DNA of 64,000 bases from CAWELS01 sp964468205 (GTDB lineage: Bacteria; Acidobacteriota; Terriglobia; Bryobacterales; Bryobacteraceae): NCBI GenBank assembly GCA_964468205.1, contig CAYXVG010000034.1, positions 1-64,000 on the forward strand, in the 5' to 3' direction. The translations under genes were made by a program, and so were the position numbers. The notes beneath the pieces are model-generated. The model ran no database searches. It saw only the letters and a program-made list of their open reading frames with translations, and had not been told where the DNA came from. Positions 37,101-52,100 of this stretch are shown in pieces; positions within the stretch are counted from its first letter, which is position 1, and every line of letters begins with the position of its first letter.

Positions 37101-40100
37101 GCCGTATTCGGCAAGCCCCACCGAGCCGCTCATCTTGTCGCCCGAAACCTCGCCCTCGAACTCGTAGATGAGCCGCGTGCCCTCGTACTTCTGCGAACTG
37201 CGAAAGGAGACCCGGTTGCCTTCAACGTAACCGCGCAGGTGGCCGGCCAGCGTCTCACCGGTGTGAGTGCCAACCAGGTCCCCCTCGGACTGTTCAAAGA
37301 CGAGCGTATGGCCGGCTTCGCCAAGGAAGAATTTCAGATGCAAATCCCACTGGCCTGCAATCCGCGCCGGGGCGCCGGCGGGCGATTCCGGCTTCACCTG
37401 TGGCGGACTGGAAAGCAGCGCCTGCATCCGTTTGGCGGCGATCTCCGCGTCTCCAGGATTCATCATGTACGGCATGATGGTGGCGCTGCTCTCCGCGCCG
37501 CTACGACGGTCTCCAGTGGCCCCTCCAAGAATGATGCGCGGTTCGCCGTCGAGCAGAAGCCGCTCGAGCTCAGTACCGGTAATACCGATTCGTTTGCCGT
37601 CCCATTCGATCCGTAGCCTTGGGGAGCGGTTCGAAAGGCTATTGGGCAGCAGAATTTCGGTCGTGACGCCATCGACTTTGGTCACGCGCTTGGAAATCGT
37701 ATCGAGCCAAGACTCCCACTGCTTCCACTCCGCATCGTGATCCCGCTTCACCCAGAGCTCCACGGCCGCCAGCATGCCCATCACCTCTTCCTTGCCGACT
37801 TTCATCGATCGCCCAAAGGCGTGGTGCGGAGCACTGTGCAGCCACGCTGCCTGCAAAAGGTCCTTCCGTCCGAGCAACAATCCGGCGCACTGAGGACCGC
37901 GCAGGCACTTGCCGCCGCTGTAGCCCACCATGTCGGCGCCCTGCTCGAGGTGCGGGTTGGGAATGATAAGGTGTTCGGCCGCGGCGTCTACCAGCAACGG
38001 TACTCCGTGGCGGCGGCTGAGCCGCGCGACCGGCTCCACACCGAGCGGCCCATCATCTCCAGGACCGCCGAGGATCATCACCATTGCGGTTTTGTCGTTG
38101 AACGCCTGCTCGCACTCCTCAATACTGTTGACTTCCACGATCCGCACGCCCAGCATTCGCGCGGCGTGGTCATACACGTTGCGCGAGTAGCGCGGCATGA
38201 TGACCTCGTCCTTGAGGCCGTCGAGGTATGGCAGGCGTTGGAGCTTCTCCGGATCGGCGCCGGCGATGCAGGCGGCGGTTGCGTGGGTGATCGCCGCGGC
38301 GCACCCAGCCGTTACGATTCCCCATTCGGCCTGCGTCAACTCCGCCAGACGCTTTCCGACGGCGTCCATCAACTCGTCGAGGTGGACGTAGTGCCGGGAG
38401 GCATCCTCCATGGCTTGCTTCACCTCGGGCAGCATCAACGATCCGCCGATGATGGTAAACGTCCCTTTGCAGTTGATTACCGGGCGCACGCCGATCGACT
38501 GGTAGATTTCTGGGCCATACCGCAACGGTTCCGCGGCCGAGCGACGGTTTCCTGCCGCCATCCCGGCGAGCACGGCCAGGCCTCCGCGGCCGAAGAGTTG
38601 GCGGCGGTTGATTCCTTGTAGACTTCGGTCCAAATAACTCTTGAAAGGATGGGTGGGCATCGTTTCCTCCACAGTCCTAGCTGGTTATGAGAGTACTCCC
38701 TCTCCCGGCCGGAATCAATCCCGCAGTAAGATCCCGCGGTAAGATCACGCTAGCGAAGCCCATAGAGATCAGGCCGGGCGTGACGGTACTCAAACCGTTT
38801 CGGGTTCACCGCGGTCAGACCTGGCGTGTCCACCTCGATGATTGTTCCCGCGATCGGCTCATAGGCCGCCCGGTATGCTACGGCGGCCTTCACGACGAGG
38901 ATGTGCTGCCTTTCCGGCGCAATCCCGGCGCTCGTGAGTTGTCCCAGGCTGAACGGGGTATGCCGCTTGCTGTTCACGAGCACGATCTTGGGCAGATCGG
39001 GTGTCGAACCCTCCGCATGGATCACCGCCGTAAGCCCCTGATCCAGATAGCGGCGGCCTCCGTGACGGACCGCTGTCTCGACGTAGGCGCCGTCATAGAT
39101 GAGCTGGACCGTGCCGCGGATTCTCACCGGCTCGCCGTGCAGCTTGTCCGTCTTGCCTCCCACCGGAGCGTCAAAACTGCCGCCAATACCGGCGCTCACC
39201 GCCAGCCGGACCGCGGCCGGGTCATACATCGCAACCGCATACCCGGCGGCTCCCTGTTTGACGAGCTGTTCCAGCATGAAGGTGCTGTCGCCGGCGGACC
39301 CGCCGCCAATGTTGTCCCCCATCTCGACCAGCACCACCGGCTTCTTCGCAGCCCGCATCGCGCGCCCCACCGCTTCGGCCGCGTCCGGAAGATCCAGCTT
39401 CATGACGTGCCGGTGCTCCCACATCATGCCGGCCAGGCGCTTCGCCTCCCGCCTTGCCAGTTCGGGGTCGTTGTCGGTGACCACCACCACGCTCGGGCCC
39501 ATCTGGGGCACATCGGCATACTGGTATCCGACGGGAACGCTCACGCCGAGAATCTTCGGATTCTCTTTTTCCAGACGGCGTGCCTCCTCGACCAACGGGC
39601 GCATCGGCTCACTCTTCGTGTTGTGGTAGAGGATGTTGTAGAGCAGAGGGGGCTTCTCAATCGCCTGCGCCGGCTTCACTCCGCCGTGAACGACTTTCGC
39701 CATGATATCGGCGGCGTGATTGCCGCGCTCGCGCTGGTCGATGTGCGGCACTTCCTTGTACAGGATCAGCGCCGTTGAAAGCTCCACCTCTTCGGGGGCG
39801 ACGTTGGCGTGAGCGTCGTGGGTGACCACGATCGGCAACTCATTGCCAAGCGCCCGCCGCAGCCGCCGCAGAACCTCCGCGTCGCCGGCCGGGTGGCTCT
39901 CGACGACCATCGCTCCATGCAGAGCCATCAGAACGCCGTCCAGCGGCTGAGCGTTTTCGAGGCGCTCGATCAACTCCGCAGTCAGAGTGTCGAACGCGTG
40001 GTCCGTCACCGGGCCAGAGGGCGTAGCCCCGGCAACAATCGTGGGGATCAGCTCGAACCCATGGCGCTCAGCGCCTTCGATGAAGCCGCCGACCTCGTGC

Positions 40101-43100
40101 GCCGACGCTGCAAACTCCGTGGAGATTTCATCGCCGCGGCGGATCATACGGGCCAAGAAATCATCGAGGCTCGTCTTGTCGCTCGAGAACGTATTGGATT
40201 CATGCAGAATCCCGCCGATAGCGATCCGAGGTTTGCGAGTCTGGCCGCTGAGAACCAGTGCGGCCATCAAGAGGACCAGGAAGATCTTCATAACCGGCTT
40301 CCTCAGCAGAGAGGCGTATCAGCCCCATCGAATACGATACCAACTACCACTATCGTGGTCCGAGAACATTCGGTCGCGGATCGAAATAAACCGTGAAGAG
40401 GAGGGCCATTGTTTGCTACGATCCCTGAGGGCGCTTCCGATAGCGCCGTCGAGAACGGAACCAACTTGATTCGAGGAAGGGAGGGAAGGATGCCGGAACA
40501 AGAGAATCCCCGCAGAAAGTTTCTATCGGACGCCGCGCGAATGGGTGGCGCCGCCGGCGCGGCTGCTTTGGCCTTCGCGGTCCCGTCCGCCGCGGCGGGG
40601 GGCAAAATCGAAAAGACGCCCGCCGGGCTCCGGATAGGCAATCTTATCTTTACGTCAGGCCTTACCGGCGTCGCCGAAGGCGATTTCGGCGGCACTATCG
40701 AGGAGCAGACCCGAATGACGCTCGAGGCGCATAAGCGGAACCTCGAGGCGGCCGGGACATCGCTCGATAACGTGCTCAAAGTGGTCGTCTACATGGCGGA
40801 CATCAAGGTGGAAAAACCGGCGATGAACAAAGTCTACGGCGAGTTCTTCACCGGGCCTGTTAGACCATCGCGATCCGCTGTCGGCGTCGAGTTTCCCGAC
40901 GCGAAGACCAAAGTTGAGATCGAGATGATTGCCTGGACGCCTGAGTGATGCTCACAGTGAAAACGCTGCTACTCGCCGGCCTTCTGTCCGCCCTGGCGCT
41001 GGCAGCGCAAGACTACGATTTGATCATTAAGGGCGGGCACGTGATTGATCCGCGCAACGGCATCGACCGGCCGATGGATGTCGCGGTCCGCGGCGGGCGT
41101 ATCGCGGCCGTTGCCCCCGGGATTGACGGGACAGCCGGCAAGACGATCGACGCGGCCGGGCTGTATGTGACGCCCGGACTGATCGATATCCACGTCCACG
41201 TCTACGCCGGCACAGGAGAGCGTGGTTCCTACGCCGGCGACAACTCCGTCTATCCCGATGACCACTGCCTCCGCTCCGGCGTCACGACGGCCGTGGACGC
41301 CGGCGGGGCCGGCTGGACCAACTTCCACGACTTCAAGGACCGCATCATTGACCGCTCCATCACGCGCGTGCTCGCCTTCATCAACATAGTGGGGAAGGGA
41401 ATGCGCGGCGGTCCGCTCGAACAGGATCTCAACGATATGCAGCCCGTCCCGACGGCCTGGGCCGCAAAACAATATCCTGAGATCATTGTTGGAGTCAAAA
41501 CGGCTCACTACATGGGCCCCGAGTGGGAACCGGTGGACCGTTCCGTAGAAGCAGCCTCGATGTTCGGTGGCATGGTCATGGTCGACTTCGGCGGTTGCCG
41601 CGACTGCGAATCCTCCTCTGTGTTCCACCCCGCTCGCCCGTTCAAGGACCTGGTCACGAGACACCTTCGGGGCGGTGATATCTACACCCACGCTTACCTC
41701 GGGCGCGTTCCCTGGTTCGATGACAACGGCAAAGTGAACCAGTTTTTCCACGAAGCACGGAAGCGGGGCGTGATCTTCGACGTCGGCCACGGCGGCGGCA
41801 GCTTCTGGTGGAACAACGCCATACCCGCGACGCGGCAGGGCTTCTGGCCCGACACTATCTCCACGGATCTGCACATCAGCTCCATGCGCAAGGGGATGAA
41901 GGACATGCTCAATGTAATGTCGAAGTTCCTGAACCTTGGCGCACCGCTGGCCGAGGTGATTCGCATGTCAACCGACAAGCCCGCACAGGTCATCAACCGC
42001 CAGGATTTTGGCCACCTCAGTGCTGGTGCGGTCGCCGACATCGCCGTGCTGGGCGTTCAGAAGGGCCAGTTCGGCTTCCTCGACGTAAACGACGCGGTCC
42101 TGGAAGGCGACCGCAAGTTCGTCTGTGAGTTGACAATTCGCGAAGGCCGCGTCGTCTACGACCTCAACGGTCTCGCCGGCCAGCCTTGGGAGGAGCACTA
42201 CAAGAAGCGTTAGGCCCGCGACATGGATCGACAACTCGAACTGCTGGACATCATCGAGCGCGGCCTCTATACGGCGGTCCTCTGCGATTCGCTGGACGAG
42301 CTGGGCCTGCGTAATCAAGCCATGCGGGAGAACCTGCGCCCCGTCTATCCGGATGCTTCGACCGCCGGCTGGGCGCGGACCATCTCGTGCATTGACCAAT
42401 ACCATGTACCGGATGACCCATACGGCAAGGAAATCGAGGCTGTTGACTCCCTTCTCGAGGGAGAAGTGGCCGTGGTTGCCACCGGCGGGTCGATTCGGAA
42501 CGCCCCGTGGGGAGAACTGCTGTCCACTGCGGCTAAGGTGCGTGGGGCAAGAGGCGCTGTCGTCGATGGCCTTGTTCGGGATGTGAAGAAGATCGAGAGC
42601 ATCCCGTTTCCGGTCTTCGCCGCCGGCATCAAGCCCGTCGATTCCATGGGGCGGGGAATCGTGATGGACTATAATCTCCCGGTGGAGTGTGGCGGTGTGC
42701 CGGTGTCGCCGGGCGATCTTGTGGTCGCTGACTCGGACGGAATCGTCGTCGTTCCGGCCGCGGCCGTTGAGGATGCAATCCGCCTTGCGACCGATAAGGT
42801 CAACCGCGAAAACCGGACGCGCGACGAACTCCGCCAGGGCGCATACCTGCGGGACGTATATCGAAAGTACGGCGTACTGTAGCGAAGGACCTGGTATGCC
42901 GGAAGGAGTGGTTCATGCCCATACGAGCTGCCGCTATCGCGTGTCTGGCCGCGGTCGCGCTACTGGGCGCCTCTGGCGTTGAACAGGGACCGAAGGACTC
43001 CGGACCCTCCGGATTGCTCGCCGGCGTGGCTCGCGCGGACATTAGCCCGCCAGCCGGCATCGCCCAGATGAACTGGGGATCGCAGACGCACATCGAGTCG

Positions 43101-46100
43101 GCGGGCAACGACCCGCTGCGCATGACCGCCACAGCGCTTGTCCTCTCCGACGGCACTGCGAAGTTCGCCATGGTGGACATCGATTGCCTTGCGGTCAGAG
43201 GTCTCGAACCGGCCATCGAACGCGCCGCGGAGAAGGCCGGAATCCCCGCCGCTCACATCCGGCTCGCGGCCAGCCACACGCACGCTGGACCGGCTGTCTC
43301 CGCCGCGAAGGGACCGCCGGGCGTGGACCTCGCTCCCTACCGGAAAGCCGCTGAACAGCACCGGCGGCAAGTCATCGACAGAATTGCCGGCGCGATTGTC
43401 GAGGCCGGCTCGCGGCTCCAACCGGTTCACCTGGGAGGCCGGAGCGGGTTGGGGACAATCAACATCAACCGCAGGGTGCGGGCGGCCGCCGGGAATCCGC
43501 CGGCGGTCGGCCGTAACCCGGATGGTTTCGTTGATCGGGAACTCGTAGTCTTCCGGATTGACGACGCGCAGGGCCGGCCGCTGGCAATCCTCACCAACTT
43601 CCAGTGCCACGGGACCGTGCTGGCCTACGAGAACAAGATCATTTCGCCCGACTGGATCGGCATGACGCGCAAAGTAGTGGAGGAGGCTTTCCCGGGCGCC
43701 CTCTGTCTCTTCTTCCAGGGAGCGGCCGGCGACCAAGGGCCGGTCGAGGGCTTCACCGGAGACCTCTCTGTCGCCAGGCGTCTTGGCGCTATACTCGGCC
43801 ATCAGGCCGTCGCCCTGGCTCTCCAGACCGACACCGTGAGGCGGGAGCCGGTCTTCGAGGGCTTCGTCGAATCCACCGCCTACCAGGCAAAGCAGCACTG
43901 GCGCGTGAAGGGTCCGCGCGATGCAACTCTTCGCTTCGCGTCAACCGTTGTCGAAGTTCCCCGCCACCAGTATTCGAGCCGCGAGATCGCGGCGATGGAG
44001 AAACGGCTCGACGAGGCAAGCAACCAACTCCAAGTGGCACGCGCGGACCGGGATTCGTGGAAGGAGTACCAGGCCGCGGCCCGCGTCCGCCGCTTTTCAG
44101 ACCTTCTGGAAGAATGGAGGCAGCCGGCCGATCCGTCTCCTCTGCGCATCGAGATAGAAGCTCTGCGTATCGGCAGCCAGGCCATCGTCGCCATGCCTGG
44201 AGAGCCGTTCGCCGCAATCGGCGCCGCCGTCAAGAAGGCTTCCCCATTCGACAACACGATGTTCTGCGGTTACTCGGACGGCATCGGCGGCGACTACCTG
44301 CCCACCAGCGATGAATATCAGCACGGCGGCTATGAAGTGGAGCGAAGCCCCTACGGAACGGGCGCGGATGAGACTGTCATCGCGGCCGCGATCGACCTGC
44401 TCCAAAGACTCCGGTAACTCAGCGCCGGGCGTTTTCAGCGGCCGCTATAGACGGTAGCGGTCATAATCGAATGGCTCGTTGACGAGGTGATAGAGCGGTT
44501 CACCCTCTTGCTGGAGGTAGTAGGTTTTCAGCGGTGTGCGCGGGAAATCGGTCAGCTTCCGCGGCACGGCCTTCCCGCCGGTCCACTCGTAGATCGGGAT
44601 TTCCCATGGATTGAAGGTATCGGAGAGTCCGCGTTCCTTGGCGATTCGATAAAGGTTGATGTTGCCGGGTTCGTGGCCCGCCAGGTAGAGCCCGACCACG
44701 TCGAGCCGGAACTTGTCCTTGCCGAACAAAACGAGGTTGGCGAGATGGTCGTCGCCCACGCCGAAACCGTCACCGTCTCTTCCATAGATGCCTTCGATCA
44801 TCGCCAGTCCGGTCTTCAAAACACTCTGGTGGTCGCAGGTCTTCTGAGCCCAAATCTCCTGGCGGATTGGACTCAACTCGGCTTGGCTGTCATAGCGCGC
44901 GTAGTTCATTCGCTTGTGGTTCTCGAAGTACCGGTTCACCCTCGACTCAACCTCGGGATGAATATCGGGCTTCATGAAACCCGGCACTCCGGTCACCATG
45001 CGCCATCCGGAACAGAAGCGGACGTAGGGAACAACCACCAGCCCCTGCTCGTTCTTCACGGACTGGGTGAGGCACATGCCATGCGCTTTCCATTTGGCGA
45101 TGTTCAGCAGCCACGTGTCCGGTTCATTAACCGGGGCGTAATGGGGAATGCGGGAGTAGACGACGGAGTCGGGAACTTCTGACCAGTTGACTCCATACCC
45201 ATACCGGAAGTGGCGTTCCCGCCGCTCCGGCTCGTTCATCTCCACCCCGAGCCGCTCGTTGATGTCGACGAAGCCGCGAAAGTTCCAGCCGCGGAAGTTG
45301 TTTGCCTCGATGCAGTGGAAACGCTTCAGTCCCAACTCCTGGAGACCCATGACCAGACCTTCATAGAACTGCGGGTCAGTTCCGGTACCCCAATTCTCCT
45401 CATCCGGCCGGTCTTTTGAGCGGACGCTGGTAATGTTCGGCTTCAGGATAACGCGGTGAGTAACCGGCACGCCCCGCTCCTCGAGGGGTACGAAGATTTC
45501 CCGCGCCAACGAAAGACCTTCGGCGCGTTTCTCGCGTGTCGCCATCTTATGGGGCACTCCGGTTCGGCGTATGAAAACCGCCCTGTGATTCTCTTCGATG
45601 AACGGGTGTACCCCGAAGAAAGGTTTGGGTATCCGGACCGGCGCGGCTGCCAGATTCGCGCCAGCCGCCCACCCAGCGGCCGTCAGCAGGCCCGATCTCA
45701 CAAAATCTCGGCGAGTGGCCGTCATTGTTGCTTCCCCTACCTGAACAGCACTATAGCAGTCTTTTGAATCTCCGGCAGCAGAATCTCGGTCGTGCTTCCT
45801 CCCCGTATTGCAGTCTCCAATTCCAGCGGCCCGGCCTCGGGCCGAAGAAGGCTGGCCGAGTGGAATTTGCCTTGCACTCGCGCCAGAATGTCCCTTTGCA
45901 CCCGCAATCCGTAGTTCACCAGCGTCAGTGTGGCCGTCTTTCCATCGGCGTGATCTGCAGGAGGTATCTTCAGCACTCCAATCACCGTGCTCGTACCCCA
46001 AAGGCGCACCGCGCGCCGCGGGTGAGTGACGAGGTCGATGACATCCAGCGCGAACTCGCTGGGATCGAGAATTCGTTCTTTGTAGACTACCAGCCGCCCT

Positions 46101-49100
46101 TGGCCGAGCTCGTAGAATTCGCGGTCGTGCTCCTCCCGAAGACGTCCGCCGGCGCTGCTCCTCCACCAACCGGCAGTGTCTCCGTCATCCAGAACCACAG
46201 TGGAACCGGAGTTGGCGTGCGCGAGAATCCGCGGTCCGGAGGCCGGCGTGCCGTTGTGGAGATTGACGGCGACCAGCGCGCGGATACGCCGTGGGTCCGG
46301 CCGCGGTGGAGAGGACAGCGCCGCCAGAGCGGGTGAAGCGTTCTGGCGAAACAGTAGGTTGGCGATTTCAGCCGTTTCCTCTCCGGGATCCGCCAGCCCG
46401 GTGATCACGGGCAATGCCGGCTGGCGCAAGTACTGGGCGTTCTCCCTCAGCCACCGGGCGGTCCGGCCCAACCCCCTCCAGGCGTTCCGGGCTTTCGATT
46501 CCCCTTTCAGAAGGGCGTCCCGGTAGCGTGTCTCCAAGGCTAGAACGTAGTTGCCGCCGCTCATACGGGCTTCAATCAGCGCAAGTTCCAGAGTCTCGTA
46601 CGGTACAAGCCGGTCCTCTGGGAGTCCGGCTTTGCGGTTGGGAAGGTAGCCGAGCACGGCCGGACGTCCCGGATACAAGGCTCTCAGCCAGGAAAACCAG
46701 TGCATGTTCGCATCAATCCATGGCTGCGCGCTCGCGCCGGCCACGGCGTGATCGCCGCCCGCAACCGAGGGCGGCTGCCCGGCGCCCGGCCAGAGGCCGT
46801 GGTCCAGTACCACCGGTGCATCGGAGCCGGCGTGTCCGATCTCCTCGAGCGAAGCGAAAGCAAGATTCCCGGCCTCCTCCACGGAGATTCCAGCGCGGGC
46901 GCAACTCTCCCGGAAGCCAGCGGGAAGATCCGGCGTCAGAACGGCTGTAATCCCTCCTTCGCTCAACAGTGGAAGGTATTTCGGATCGGCGGCGTCCCAC
47001 CGCAGAATAAAGTCGTCTTCCAAGTGGGATGAAGCCATCGGCGCCTCGCCATTCGCAGTATATGATTCCCGCCGTCATTCCGCCAAGGGCCTCCCAACTG
47101 CCCGCCGCCGGCACGGCATTTGGGTAAAAACGAAAAAGAAACAAGCCGGCCCCTTCTGGAACGTATAAACTTTGAAAAGCGAAACCTCCGCCAAAGCGGG
47201 GCGGCCCATCGCGCGAGAGAAATCCAATGAGCCTTCTGATCGACGATCTGAAACGGTTGGCGGAAGCCGGCAGCGCCAGCGCCGAGGCTTCCCGGCGACT
47301 GGTCGAGGCCGCCGGCCGGCTGGCCGATCTCATTGTCCGGCAGTTTCACGTGCGAGACGGCTATGTGGAGAACCTGGCTCCGGCGTTTGGAGGTTCCCGC
47401 TACTCGATTCTGAACGGCCGGCTCGTGAACGCCGAGTCCCGCTTTGTGGCCGAAAGCCGGGATACCGCGCTGGCCTTTGCCCGCGATATCGCAGGCGGTC
47501 TTCTGGAGCACGTAGTGGCGACGCTGGAGCGGCGGTCTGCCGAGTCCCGTGAGGCGCTCCTGCCGGTGGAACAGGCCCTCCGGCGCCTCCGTTAGCAGGC
47601 CGCTTTGAGCAGAAGTGTGAAGCGCGCCATATCGGTGGCCGATAGACTGGAGAGCAATAACATGGATCGAAAGCCTGTCCCGGAACGCCGGCGGGAAGAG
47701 CGATACATTGCCGAGCCAGACGCCTGGGTCGCCTGGACCGATCCTTCCGGCCTTCGTCTGCACTTACGCGGGCATTGCCTCGATATATCGGCCAGCGGGA
47801 TCCGCATCGAAACCGACCGGCCGATCCCGCTAGACGCGAAGGTGACGATCGGCGTTCCTGTGCGCAAACTGCAACGCTCGGCGCGGGTTCGGCACTGCTC
47901 CGCGAGCGGCCCGTACTTCGTAGCGGGTTTCGAGTACGTTTGATCTGCAGCCCCGGCTCGTAGCTAGTGCTGTTCGTAGGCGAGTTCCCCCGCCTCCACC
48001 GGCGCCGGAATCCGATTTTCCGCGGTTGCCAGAGGACAGGTAGCGTAAGGGGTGAAGGCGCAGGGCGGATTGTACGCTTTGTTGAAGTCGAGTATCACCT
48101 TCCCATCGATCGGTAAACCGGAGTATAGAAAGCGTGACGCGCCGTAAGTGGTCTTGCCGCTCGTTTCGTCGCGGAAGGCAAAAAATAGTTCGTCGCCCGA
48201 TGCCGTCGGGCGCAGCCGAACACTTTTCCCGTGAAGCTCGAATTCCACGTAGCCCGGGCTTTCTCCCTTCTCAGCAATGCCAATCACCGTCGGGACCCGG
48301 ACGATCTTCGGATCCGGAACGAAACGCGCGGCGATGCGGTAGTCCGGCGAGACCGGGTACCAGCGGCAGCCAGTGAACTTCCGGCGGAACTCGCTGCGTT
48401 GGTCCCTCACGCGCACTCCAAAACGCCCGCCCCGCTCGATAACCCAGAAAGCGATGTCGCCCATCCGGATTGTCGTCGGCTCGCCTCGGGAGTCCGGCTT
48501 CAGTTCGACCGAACCTTTTGATCTGTCCGCATAGCGCAATACGATGCGCTCTCCGGCGCGCTCAATCACTCCGAATCGAGGCGGCGCTGAGTGCGCTGGA
48601 AGAATCACGCGATTGGACTCGGCCGCGCCCACGGGGTTGTCACCGTCCCGGAGCCAAAACAGTCCCGTGATCGTCAGCCACCCCGTGTCTGACGTAAGCC
48701 GCGCTTCCCGCTCCGCCCGCCACTGCCGGACCTCGTCCTCGTAGGATGCCGCTCCCAGCGTCAGCGCCGTTGCGGATATCAGTATCGCGGCCCAATTGAC
48801 CATCTATCAACAGGATAGAAGAGTTCGAGGGGGCGCGGTGAATCCCTTGTTTGAAGGCGAAAAACAGCCGATATGAGTATTTGGACGGTGAGTATTGACA
48901 GGCATGAAACGAAGACGGCACGCGCGCGTTCTAACGAATGTCGCAGCGTGGGTTTCGTGGACCGATGAGAAGGGCAGAAACCGGCGCGTCTCGGGCAAAT
49001 GTGTCAACATTTCTGTCTCAGGAGCCATGATTGAGATTCCGCTCTCGGTCAGGCAAGGGGATACCGTAACCGTCGGAATCCCGCGCATCCCACTCGAAGC

Positions 49101-52100
49101 GTTCGCTATCATCCGGCGTGTCGAGTCAAAAGGAAATCTCGCGGTCGTCGGCGTGGAATTCACCGCGCGGCACAACCCAGCCAACCGGGACAGCTAAGCC
49201 GAAGCACAGCCTCATTGCGAAGGTTGTGCTCCGGTTGCCGCCGGGTAACGCTAACCCCTGTAGAATCTATTCCCGCTTGCGCTTCTCCATCCGAGCCTTC
49301 AGGCCCTGCGCCTCGGCCCACGCATTGAATTCGTCGATCATCTCGTCGCTCCAGCGTGTATCGATCTGCCCCGGTGTGTACTTGCCCTCCCGCAGCATCT
49401 GATGGCCCCAGGTGTCTCTTGCCTGTGTAAGCTCGGCCCGGTCGGCTACTTCTTCGGCATGCTGCGGAGGAATGAATGTCAGACCCTCCGGGTCGCTCAC
49501 AACGATGTCGCCTGGCATCACCGTCACTTGGCCAATGCGGATCGGAACATTAATCCCCATGAGCGTCACGTCCCGGATCGCCGACGGATCGGCGCCCCGG
49601 ACATAGGCCCGGAAACCAACGATATTCTGCATGCCGGTGACATCACGCACCCCACCGTCAACGATTAGTCCTGTCCCGCTCTTCGCGTAGATCGAAGTCG
49701 CGAGGTTGTCTCCGGCGAAGGTGCCGTCTTTCACCTTTCCGAACATATCCACAACCAGCACATCACCATTTTCCAGGATGTCGATCACCCAGGAATTCTG
49801 CCCTCGGGAAACGCGCTTCTCTTTTTTGCCATAGTCATTGATGACCTCGTGTACATCCGGCCGCTGCGGCATGAACACGGCTGTCACCACACGGCCGGCC
49901 AAACGCTTTTCACCAGGGTTGATCACCTGCCAGTTCCCTTCGAACTGCTGATTGAACCCCTTGCCTCGCAAAACGCCCCACGCCTCCTCGGCCGAGATCT
50001 TGCTCAAGCGCTGCACAATCTCTTCTGGAACCTTCGGCCTTCCATCAGGGAAACGATCCCCCTTCCACTCGCGGGTGAACTCCTCGCGCTGCTGCTTTGA
50101 CCACATGCCGAGTTGGCCGAACGCCTGACTTACAAGCAAGAACCCGGCGGTCAGCGCGATTGCTTTGATTTTCAGTTTCATGGCTTCCTTGTCTGCTCCT
50201 GAATTGGTTACAGCTAGAGAACCAGCATACTCGACGCGGCGTCTCCGTGGCGCGGCGGTTTTTTGACACTTCTTCCGGCCGCTTGGGAGAATGAACAGCA
50301 GGTGATGAGTTCCCAAGAAGAGCCCGTAACCTCGCGGCGCGCGCAACAAGGTGACACAGTGCGCGTTCACTACGTCTGTACACTGGCTGACGGATCTGTA
50401 TTTGCGTCCACCCGGGAGCGGGAGCCGAAGGAGTTCCTCCTTGGCGGGGCGGAAGTCATTCCCGGACTTCAGGAAGCCGTCCTCGGCATGACTCCCGGCG
50501 AAAGGAAGAATGTGTCGATTCCCCCGTCGCGCGCCTACGGCCCCTATCACGAAGATATGACCGCGTGGATTGACCGCAACATGGCTCCCACCGATCTCAA
50601 AATCGAGGTCGGCGGTGTAATCCGTGTGAAACACGCTGACGGACATGAGTCAGACGCCTTCGTCTCAGAGATCAAGGGCGGCAAAATGAAGGTCGATGGC
50701 AATCATCCTCTCGCCGGCAAGGAGTTGCGGATGGAGATCGAATTGGTGGAGCTCAACCCGGCATGAGAGTTTGCGGCCTCCACGCTGGAGGATGGGCGAG
50801 ATATCCTAACGATCAATGAAGCTTGGTATTGATTTCGGCACCACGCGAATCGTGGTCGCCGCCGTTGACCGCGGGAACTATCCTTTGGTTACCTTCGAAA
50901 CGCCCGAAGGCGAGCGCTATGACTGGTTTCCCCCGCTTGTCGCCATCGCCGGAGAAAAGCGCGTCTATGGGTGGGACGCATGGCAGGCGCAGCAAACGCA
51001 GGGGTGGACCGTCATACGGTCGCTCAAGCGCTACCTCGAGGACGCGGGGCCGCAATCCCGAGTCGCCATCGCCGGTCAGTCGATCCCCATGCTAGACCTG
51101 CTCACTGAGCTGATGTCCGCCCTCCGGCGCAGTCTGTTGGAACAATCCAGCCTCAGCGCCGGGAAGCGCCGGAAAATCGAAGTGATGCTCGGCGTGCCGG
51201 CCAATGCGAACGGCAACCAGCGATTTCTCACGGTCGAGGCCTTCCGGCGCGCCGGCTTTGAAGTGCTTGGCTTGCTCAACGAACCGTCCGCGGCGGCCAT
51301 CGAGTTCACCCATGCTAACGCCGATCGGCGGGCGGCGCAATCGCGTGGATCATTGCTGGTTTACGATCTCGGCGGAGGCACCTTTGACGCCTCGCTGGTA
51401 AGCACGAAGGAGCGGTTCCACGAAGTTATCGCCTCCGAGGGCATTACCACGTTGGGTGGAGACGACTTCGATACCGTTCTGGCCGAGTTGGCCCTGCAGG
51501 AAGCCGGAGTCGAGCCGGCCGAACGGGATGGCTTCTCCCAAAATGAATGGTTCCGTCTTCACGAAGAGTGCCGGCAAAAGAAAGAAGCGCTACACCCCAA
51601 CACCCGCCGCATAACGATTGACTTCGAATCCGTGCGGCCTTCCCTCGACCCGGTTACTGTTTCCGTCGACGAGTTCTACAACGAATGCCGCCCCCTGGTG
51701 GAAGAGACGATCCACGCCGTGAAGGATCTGCTGAGCGCACATCAGGCTTCGCCCGACGCAATCTACATCGCCGGCGGGGGTAGCGAACTGCCTCTCGTGC
51801 CCCGCGCGTTGCGCGAAGTGTACGGACGCAGGGTGCGGCGTTCCGCCTATACCCATTCGGCCACCGCGATCGGCCTTGCTATCCAGGCCGACGAGCAGGC
51901 CGGCTACCACTTGAAGGAGACCTTCACCCGTTTCTTCGGCGTCTGGCGCGAAGGCGAGGGAGGCAGGAGCATCGTTTTTGATCCGCTCTTTCACAAGGGA
52001 ACGGCGCTGCCGGGATCCAAGGAGGCTCCGCTCACGGTCGCGAGACGGTATCATCCGGTCCATAACATCGGACACTTTCGGTACCTCGAGTGCAGCCACC